In this document: positions 56,601 through 64,000 of the stretch, piece after piece
Position numbering within the stretch: the first letter of the stretch is position 1
Layout: each line of letters opens with the position of its first letter
DNA from: Megalopta genalis
Lineage: Eukaryota; Arthropoda; Insecta; Hymenoptera; Halictidae
NCBI RefSeq assembly: GCF_051020955.1
Contig: NC_135026.1
Span: forward strand, 6,114,501-6,178,500
Length of the DNA: 64,000 nt
Direction: 5' to 3'
Made by a program: the position numbers and the translations under genes
Notes under the pieces: model-generated
Seen by the model: the letters and a program-made list of their open reading frames with translations, nothing else
Told to the model about the DNA's origin: nothing
The model's database searches: none

Positions 56601-57385
56601 TGCAAATCGTGGAACAAAGGTCACCGAAGGGAATTACACATTTTTGCGAACCGGCCGACCAAATTGAACGATTCGATGACGCGACGTCGATAAAATTTTT
56701 ACGAAGCGGATTTTTTATGCAGGATTAGAACGGCAGCCTCACGAGGTGCTGTCGATGCAGCGAGATACGCGCAGGACAGCGTAATCAGCCGCGCCAGTAA
56801 TTCTCCCGTCGGTAAGAATACGCTGTAAAAGTCGACGGCCGTTTTTTCCCCCCAATGGTTTCCCGTGTGCAGAAGGAACCTAGCATTTACGCTACCACGA
56901 CTTTCGTATAAATCAAAGCTTCGTTTCGTGGCGAGTCGCTGCACGACCATAGATAGGCATAATATCTTACGTCGAGGTCAAGGCGAATGTGTCAGGCTCG
57001 TTTACGGCTCGCACACGTGTTGGTATTAAACGCCACGATTCATCAGAAGGAGAAGAAGATAATCTGCACCTACGCCGCGAGGATCTACCGTAAAATTTCC
57101 ACCGCCAATACCCGGATTAACCGGCGAAAGCGACGGATAATGCTGTGGAATGCGGGGACTCGGCGGTTCTATGAAACTGTGTCGTTGCGGACTGTCGATT
57201 CTATCATCAATTTGCAGTTTTACATGCGGCCGTATCTCGCCTATGATCAGGCTATCCTTTCCTTCAACCCGAAGATTTTATCCGCCGCGGATATGAATAG
57301 GAACGTTCAGCTGCCAATGTGCTTGGACTTTGAAAAGAATTTTCATTTTTCTTTTACGCATTTTAAGAGCGGAATGCTGCGCTTG
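56601..57385. other. GC-rich island with one longer + frame
   Basis: Unique DNA. The + frame 56987-57475 (162 codons) starts in the island and runs into the satellite. It has basic and hydrophobic stretches but no domain I can name, no homology I recognise and no splice context. It could be chance. Reported as unsupported. Confidence 0.4.
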
Positions 57386-59005
57386 GATTCAATATTGAAT
57401 ATAATATCCCTATTAAAGTTGAATATTCTATTCTATTCAGTGGTAAATTACGTTACGTTAGAATACGCTGTTTAATAGAGAATTTTAGTCATTATTCGAT
57501 GTGAGAGATTATTTTGTATTCAATATTGAATATTATTCAATAATTGAATGTTATATTCTATTCAATGTTCAGTATTATACACTATTCAATATTGAAAGTA
57601 CAATAGTAATTTCCATTGAGTAATTCAATGTTAAATGTTACATACTATTCATTGTTAAATATTATACACTATTCAATATGGAAAGTTATTCTCCATTCAA
57701 TGTTATATATTCCACCATATTCAGTGTTGAATGTAGAATATTGTACTCTATTCAATGTTAAATATAGAATATTGTATTCTATTCAATAGTGAATATATTG
57801 TAGAATATTGTACTCTATTCAATGCTGAATGCTCAATGTAGAATATTATATTCCAATCAATGATACATATTACACCCTATTCAATGCAGGATATTATTTT
57901 CCACTCAATGTCAAATGTAGAGTATTATTCTGTATGTAAAATTGAATGCAATATTTTAGTCAATGTTGAATATAATACACAATTCAATGAGAGAGACTAC
58001 TTTTGTATTCAATATTGAATATTATATACTATTCAATGTTGAATATACAATATTAATTTCCATTCAGCATTCAATGTTGAATGTTTAAATATGATACACT
58101 ATTCAATATATTCTGCATTCAATGTTGAATATCGCACATTGATATGGCGCAATATTGCAGGACATTATTCTCCATTCAATAGTGAATACTCTGCTCCATT
58201 GAATGATAAGTATTATACTCTATTTAATAGGGAATATTATTCTCTATTTAATGCTAAATATTGTAATCTATTAAATATTGAATTACAATATTTAGCATTA
58301 AATAGAGAATAATATTCCGTATTAAATAGAGTATAATACTTATCATTCAATGGAGCAGAGTATTCACTATTGAATGGAGAATAATGTCCTGCAATATTGA
58401 ATATTGAATATTAAATATTAAATATTAGATGGGTGAATTAAATGGGTGAAATATTATTCTCCAGCCAATGTCGAATATTATACTCTAATCAATGTTGAAT
58501 GTAGATAATTACTCTGCATGCAATTTTGAATGAAGTATTGAATTTAATGTTGAATATTCTATTCTATTCAATGTTGAATGTCATATCCTATTAAATGTTG
58601 AGTAATATATTCGAATCAATGTTGAATATTCTATTGTATTCAATGCTGAATATGCTATTCTGCTCCATGATGAATATTACATTCTATTCAATGTTGAATA
58701 CTCTATTCTATTCAATGTTAAATATCGAATTCTATTCAATGTTGTATGCCATATTGTATTAAATATTCAGCATTATATTCGGTTCAATGTTGAATACTCT
58801 GTTCTATTCAATGTTAAATATCGAATTCTATTCAATGTTGAATGTCGAATTCTATTCAATATTGAATGTCATATTGTATTAAATATTGAGCAATATTGAA
58901 TATTCTATTCAATATTAAATATGCTATCCTATTCAATGTCAAGTATCCTATCCTACTCAATGTCGACTACAATATTCTTTTCAATCTTGAATATTATATC
59001 AAACA
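57386..59005. repeat. 24-bp palindromic AT satellite, block 5 (inverted)
   Basis: More degenerate units such as TATTCTATTCAATGTTGAAT and ATTATACTCTATTCAATG, mostly in the inverted orientation. It includes the long hairpin at 58150-58399, where the orientation briefly flips. Confidence 0.92.
58150..58399. repeat. Near-perfect 118-bp inverted repeat (hairpin)
   Basis: Arm 58150-58267 pairs with arm 58282-58399 without any gap. I find one mismatch (58230 with 58319) in the 118 pairs. The loop is 14 nt (58268-58281). The arms carry ordinary satellite units (ATTCTCTATTTAATGCTAAA and complement). Surrounding copies of the satellite are much less similar to each other, so this fold-back arose recently or is kept similar. 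Transcribed from either strand it would form an approximately 118-bp RNA duplex, the size and form of insect hairpin-RNA precursors of endogenous siRNAs. Transcription is not shown. Confidence 0.95.
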
Positions 59006-60065
59006 TGCCGTCACATTATAATACTCTTTCGATCCGGCTCCGTGTCCGAATAAACACTCCACCACCCTCAACGTACAGCTATTCTCCCAATTATTTCGTA
59101 CAATCGTCGTTCAATAATTCCGACAGTCTCGCAAACCCAGCGCGGTTCAACGGCCACAAGAAACGTAACCAAGAACCGGCAAAACCTTCGGGGCCCGTGA
59201 TCGCAAGAAGCATGCATCGCGGGCATGTCAGCGTCGTCAATGTCTAGCCGGGGCACCGTTCGATCAGCAAAAAGTCGCGAAAAAAGCGGAAGTATCCTAC
59301 GGCGGTCGTAAATCCGGCTAGACGGGGCTACGCGCGACTCGTACGTACTTAAAGACGCACACATACAGACACACATGCCGCGATATACATTCGAGATCCG
59401 CTCGGCGCGATTCCGCGGTGCGGTGCGGCGAGGCGTTCGCACGAGTGAGTCGTAAAACTTTCTCACCAGGCCCGCGGTGCGGGCAAAGTGAAGCGGCCTG
59501 CTCTCTCAAGGATCCCGGCGAGAGAGGAGGATCGATCGCCGCGTGCGTGACCGTGGAAAGAGACCGCGAACGATCCCGGGCCGGTGTGGAACGAGACGCA
59601 GAAAGGAGCCGTGGCGGAGGGAAGGGGGGGAGGGGCCGGCAGGACGTCAGCAGGATACGAATCCGCGAAGGATCCGCGCCGGCAGAAGCGTCGTCCAGCG
59701 GCAACCTCGAGATATTTAGCGGCGATCGGAAACAACAAGCTGCCGTCTAATCACCGATCGACTACCGCGGCGGTCCCTCGAACCCTCCGAGAGGCCCCGC
59801 CGCGAGCGTGTGAGCGTGTACCCCGGGACCGCGACTGAATCACGCTAACTAGGGGCCAGCCCGATCGGCCCTGAAGACCACACACCGCTCGCCGCTTCCT
59901 CGCCGGAGATCGACCGGAGGAGAGAGCAATCCTGCGGCTGGTCTTGACGCTTTCAAGAATTCGAGAGATTGAAAGTGGTCGGGAGATTGATCCGGTTCGG
60001 GATCTGCTGGGATTCGGAGCAAGGGAAGCGAAGTAGGTAGAGTTCTACGGCTTTGGTGGCGGGCA
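59006..60065. other. CpG-rich island, possible promoter or leader
   Basis: Strongly CpG-rich from 59390 to 60000. It contains a G-rich run at about 59615-59635 (GGGAAGGGGGGGAGGGG, possible G-quadruplex) and a CRE-like GACGTCA at about 59644. Overlapping open frames on both strands are unrecognised. No TATA box or coding start could be tied to it. Confidence 0.4.
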
Positions 60066-61170
60066 CTTGGAGGGGATTGGTGCTTAATTGGTGAATTGGT
60101 GCTTATTTGGTGAATTCACTTCGATGAGGTACTTGGGGCAGAGAGTCATTTTTGACTCCAGGATCAGTATTTTAGGGGATACGTAGGCTTTTATAGCTTT
60201 GATAGTGGTCACTGGGAGGAGATTGGTGCATAATTGGTAGCTATTTGATGAATACTCTTTGATAAGGCACTTACAACAAAAAGTCACTGTTGACTCCGGG
60301 ATCAGCATTTTAGAGGAAACGTAGACTTTTATAGCTTTGATACTGGTCACTTGGACGGGATTGGTGCCTAATTGGTAGTTATTTGATGAATACTCTTCGA
60401 TGAGATACTTTGTGCAGAGAGTCATTTTTGACTTCAGGATCAGCATTTTAGGGGATATGTAGACTTTTACAGCTTTGATAGTAGTCACTTGGAGTGGATT
60501 GGTGCCTAATTGGTAGCTATTTGGTGAATGCTCCTTGATGAGGCACTTGATACTCAGAGTCATTGTTGTCTCTGGGATCAGTATTTTAGGGTATATGTAG
60601 ACTTTTACAACTTTAATAGTAGTCACTTGGGTGTTGACTCTGGGACTAGCATTTTAGGAGATGTGCAGTCTATACTGCAGTCTAAAGAGGGATATGTACT
60701 CTCCTACAACTTTGGTAGTGACCACTTGTTGGCATTGGAGCCTAATTGGTAGCTATTTGGTGAAAACTCTTCAAAGTGACACTTGGCTGCTCAGAGTCAT
60801 TGTTGACTCTGGGACTAGCATTTTAGGGTATATCCAGTCTAGACTACAGTCAAAAGGAGGATATATTGTCTTCTATAACTTCGATAGCTATTTGATGAAT
60901 ATTCTTCAATAAACCACTTAGTGCTCAGAGTCATTCTTGCCTCCAGGATTAGCATTTTAGGGTATATGCTATTTAGACTACAGTCTAAAGGAGGATACGT
61001 AGTCTAGACTACAGTCAAAAGGAGGATATATTGTCTTCTACAACTTCGATAGCTATTTGGTGAATACTCTTCAATAAACCACTTAGTGCTCAGAGTCATT
61101 CTTGACTCCAGGATTAGCATTTTAGGGTATATTCCATCTAGACTACAGTCTAAAGGAGGATACATAGTCT
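60066..61170. repeat. Tandem array, 138-bp unit
   Basis: GTCACTTGGA landmarks lie at 60208, 60346, 60484 and 60622, exactly 138 bp apart. Units share TAATTGGTAGCTATTTGGTG, CAGAGTCATTNTTGACTC and AGCATTTTAGGGGATATG. After 60626 units are rearranged and acquire TCTAGACTACAGTCTAAAGG. Since 138 is divisible by 3, a 180-codon reverse frame stays open (60084-60626) with 46-residue repeats. Copies 1 and 3, and 2 and 4, resemble each other, a two-unit pattern. Confidence 0.94.
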
Positions 61171-62232
61171 AGACCACTCTAAATCCCAACTTCCAAATGA
61201 AAGAACCAATAGACCCTACCTGATCTAACCTAACCAGCAACTGCCCACTACATCTACACCTTACAATGACTCAGAACAAAGTACCACAGCTGTCCTCAAA
61301 GCTACGCATTTAGGGGATATGGACTCCACTGTGAAACATATGATCCAGCCTCCTTGGGCGAAGAACATTTTGGCTCTATCTGATCCAGTCGGATCAATAG
61401 ACACCCAGCGAATCTACATACTCGAAGTATCATCGCTGCATTCGGCCTCAATGCTAGCCATTTAGGGGATTCAGAGTTTAAAGTGTCCGATCCAGGCCGA
61501 ACAATAGCTACCCGGTAAATCCTGCTCGGAGAAGCATTCGAATGGAGGACTTTCGTGGCAGCTCCTTAAGCCGCGTCGAATTGCTCGAGTGACTTAATTT
61601 CTGGCTCGTTGACAGAAAAGAAATCCTATCGTAAGCCGAAGCACCCACCGATTTGTATCTCCGCGAACAATGCAACCGCACACGTCCATCTACCGTCGCG
61701 GCGAAGCAGAATTTAAAGCAGGCTCGTACCTTCCGAGCGCAATAGACCGTAGTGGAACCTATTACATATTATTGGTAGATAATAATACCATGGTCCGGGA
61801 ACGTTGGCCGGGACTTACGACGTCCGATGCCAATATTATGAAAGTGGCTTGATAAATGAAGTGTTGGACAACGGAACGACGAAGAGAATGTTCGAAAGAA
61901 TCGGTGTACAGTGGACCACAAAAGCATTCGTGCACCTTTTAAAAGGCGATAACTTTTTGAAAAATGAACCGAACGACTGGAATTTTTTTTTTAGATAACA
62001 AAGATCTTCTTTTACATTGCCAAGATCTGCGAAAGACATTGTTTAAATTTTCGTTATAGGCTCAGATGAAAAAGTTAAAAAAACGAGTTTTTTTAATTAA
62101 TTTCTTTTCATTTCATGCAACAGGAAAATTTTAAAAAAAGCTTTTTAGCCATCGTCTGATATATATAGACTAGTCCTTCTGTCATCTAATTAAAAAGTGC
62201 GAGTCATTCAGTTCAGTTTTAAAATACAATAA
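61171..62232. other. Unique sequence
   Basis: Mixed DNA without a period. A TCTAACCTAACC word lies at about 61222. Short open frames (61670-61852, 61804-61998) are unrecognised. Confidence 0.45.
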
Positions 62233-62373
62233 CTATGGAAAAACATTGGATAAAAATCGGTCGAATTTGACCGACGATATCTCCGCGATAAATGATCGCA
62301 GGATGACTATTCTTTTTTTAAATTAAAGCTTGTAACCTCTACTTTGAGACAGCATTTCTCGATTTTAAGTTCG
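62233..62373 (+). repeat. Dispersed repeat, copy A (141 bp)
   Basis: It starts TATGGAAAAACATTGG and ends GATTTTAAGTTCG. It matches the segment 63323-63463 without gaps at roughly 85% identity, including GATAAAAATCGG, TTTGACCGACGATA and CGCAGGATGAC. The element type is unknown; it is probably a fragment of a larger transposon. Confidence 0.8.
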
Positions 62374-63322
62374 ACGCACCCTCGTCGCTGCATATATTTA
62401 AATATAAGGGTATGTTTGTCATACCGAAAATTGGAAAGTTCGACAAAATGCACGGACTTCGTCGAATTTTTTCCTGCGATGCCGTACGCGGTGGAATGAA
62501 GTGTAATCCTTCCCCTCCGATTAAAAAAAAAGAAACCTGGCTGCGATTTTTTTCGCGAAGTTACGACAATTCAAAGCCACCCTTCGTCACGTACCGGCGA
62601 CATTGCCGGGAAAATTCTCGAATTTTTCGTGACCACTGCGAAGCAGATAGTAAAACAATTCTTTCTGCATTTGATTCAGCTTCTTTTATACCATCGAGAA
62701 CAATTTTTTACCTGGAAATATTCGGTCGCATCTCTGTGTAAAATATTTCCGAATTCGAACTTGTGGTTTACTCGATTGCCACATTTCTCGATTGCGTCAG
62801 AGATTCCACTTAACGTGCGATAACACCGCAGAAAAAAATCGTAGATCGATTTCTAAGTAGTCATTGTAACGGGGAGACTTTTCTCTATAAGATGACTTCA
62901 AAATAAATGCAAAAAAAAATTTCTCGAACCCAGCAGAATCTCAAACTAGACTCTAAAATCGTCAAATTACATAACTCGAATTCTCCACCGTTTCGTAATA
63001 AAAAACAAAAGTCTTTCAAAAAACCAATTCGATAGTGTAAAAGTGGAGATTCCAGCCTTTAAAATGAGCACCAGAAAACAGTTCTACGATTCTTTTACAC
63101 GAAGTTACAGAATCTGTAAGGTCGAGAATTATTTGATCACACAAACCCTGCGACAACTCCAAGATTATCTCGCACTCGCGAATTTTTCGAGAGGTCCGCG
63201 ATGCAGGTAGCGAAATAATTCTTTTTTTATTCGATTGATCTTCGTTTGCGCAATCGAAACCACTTCCCAAAGTGTCCACTGAGCGGCAGTTAGGGAATAT
63301 TTACTGCTCGAATCAATTACAT
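62374..63322. other. Unique or repeat-derived sequence
   Basis: No tandem period. A CGAATTTTTCG...ACAATTCTTTCTGCATTTGATT stretch (62619-62690) loosely resembles 63178-63240, suggesting the dispersed repeat is larger than its best-conserved part and that pieces are rearranged. Open frames are unrecognised. Confidence 0.4.
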
Positions 63323-63463
63323 CATGGAAAACTGTTGGATAAAAATCGGCCGACTTTGACCGACGATAGCTTCGCGATAAACGACCGCAGGATGACAATT
63401 CTCGTTTTAAATGAAAGCTTGAAACCTCTACATTGAGACGGTGTTCCTCGATTTTAAGTTCGT
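63323..63463 (+). repeat. Dispersed repeat, copy B (141 bp)
   Basis: Second copy, same orientation as copy A and 1090 bp downstream. It has the same length, with about 20 substitutions and no indel that I can see. Confidence 0.8.
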
Positions 63464-64000
63464 CCGGTAAATTCCGCCGGTTTCCAGCGCGTAACCTGTT
63501 GCCTGCGACTCGTCGCGCGCCGCGTCGGAATTGAGACGCCGGCTGCATATAAAGATATTATGCAAGGAACGGCTCGGTAGTCGAATTATCCGTGAATTGG
63601 CGCGATCGGGCAGCTCGCCTAAGTGGAATTTATCGATCGATGCCGGCCGGGACGCGCGATCGTGCCGGAAGGGACGCGATCATGCGCGACAACAATACCC
63701 GGCTTATCACCGCGCATCGCGCATCCCCGCGGACAGCCAACAGATCCGAAACGATCGGATCGCGTTCACCGACCCTCCGCGATCCAGCCGGGACGTATTC
63801 CCGGCTTGTTATCGGAAGATTGTCGCGCCGGTAGATCCGTATCGATCGTCGTAGTTCACCGGCCGATCGCCGGTTTCCACGGTTGCACCTGCGACTTCGC
63901 GCGCCCCGATCCCGAACGGAAACTCGCGTTTAAATCGCCGCGGTAAATCGAGCGTTCCCGACGGGCCCGCGGGCCCCTGTCCGGCCCGCGGTTCCCTGTC
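63464..64000. other. GC-rich non-repetitive island
   Basis: CpG-rich DNA to the window end. Three overlapping + frames (63531-63946) cover the same bases in different registers, which argues for composition rather than coding. Nothing is supported. Confidence 0.5.

Noticed and set aside
56987..57475. 162-codon + frame in the 56.6-57.4 kb island
   Set aside because: The last third is satellite sequence; no recognised family or splice signals. Kept only as a remark in the island entry.
60084..60626. 180-codon reverse-strand frame with 46-residue repeats
   Set aside because: The 138-bp array period is divisible by 3, so one stop-free unit keeps the frame open. Copies differ by many amino-acid-changing substitutions, as in neutral DNA.
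250..61170. CRISPR-like reading of the short regular repeats
   Set aside because: Repeats are degenerate, spacers are themselves repetitive, and the sequence is eukaryotic.

Overview
This window looks like non-coding DNA from an insect nuclear genome, most probably a hymenopteran (bee, ant or wasp). The basis is indirect. There is no bacterial-style gene packing and no long reading frame that behaves like a gene. CpG dinucleotides are abundant, AT-rich tandem repeats alternate with GC-rich islands, TTAGG-like ACCTAACC words occur, and insect-type splice signals are present. No protein-coding gene, rRNA or intact tRNA could be supported. Every long open frame I examined lies inside a tandem array whose unit is free of stops, or inside a CpG-rich stretch where stops are rare on both strands. 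The best single functional signal is a near-ideal recursive (zero-exon) splice site on the + strand at 26664-26704, which suggests that much of the window is one very long + strand intron. 

Layout: about 30 GC-richer, non-repetitive islands (roughly 0.3-1.2 kb each) are separated by more than 30 tandem arrays of 0.3-3 kb, which together fill a little over half the window. Main arrays from left to right: 66-bp units with CAATGTTGCA (250-1365); ~150-bp (2011-2965); 82-bp (4441-5165); AGTCC words (5205-6866); ~145-bp (7841-8660); GGACTTCAGTC words (9186-12330); 163-bp (13455-14068); ~127-bp (14336-15310); 10-bp TTCAAACGTC (16081-16985); ~37-bp (17870-18890); AT-rich (19480-20112); ~138-bp (21360-22295); ~120-bp (22896-23580); 194-bp (24646-26200); 9-bp ACCATTTTT (26860-27150 and 29812-30605); 15-bp (27861-29095); a duplicated ~310-bp unit with an internal AT array (31374-32390); 142-bp (32700-33790); 67-bp (34196-36130); ~170-bp ACCTAACC (36960-38130); a 1.5-kb CT tract (38921-40405); AGTCC words again, in the orientation opposite to 9-12 kb (41096-42700 and 43575-45400); a 24-bp palindromic AT satellite in five blocks (48890-59005); and 138-bp units (60066-61170). 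Transposon-like remnants include a fold-back element at 3323-3632, two related ACAGGGTG-type termini (21071 and 48484), and a dispersed 141-bp repeat pair near the right end. 

The most unusual structural theme is that several repeat families occur in both orientations within the window. Examples are the AGTCC/GGACT family (5-12 kb versus 41-45 kb), the CAATGTTGCA family (0.3 and 14-15 kb versus 33 kb), the CAAACAATGTC family (4.4 versus 8 kb), the 9-bp family (flip at 29.94 kb) and the 24-bp satellite (flip across the 55.2-55.9 kb island). A 118-bp-arm hairpin with a single mismatch and a 14-nt loop lies at 58150-58399. If the window is transcribed as an intron, these could form extensive double-stranded RNA. 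That is inference; the sequence complementarity itself is directly visible.
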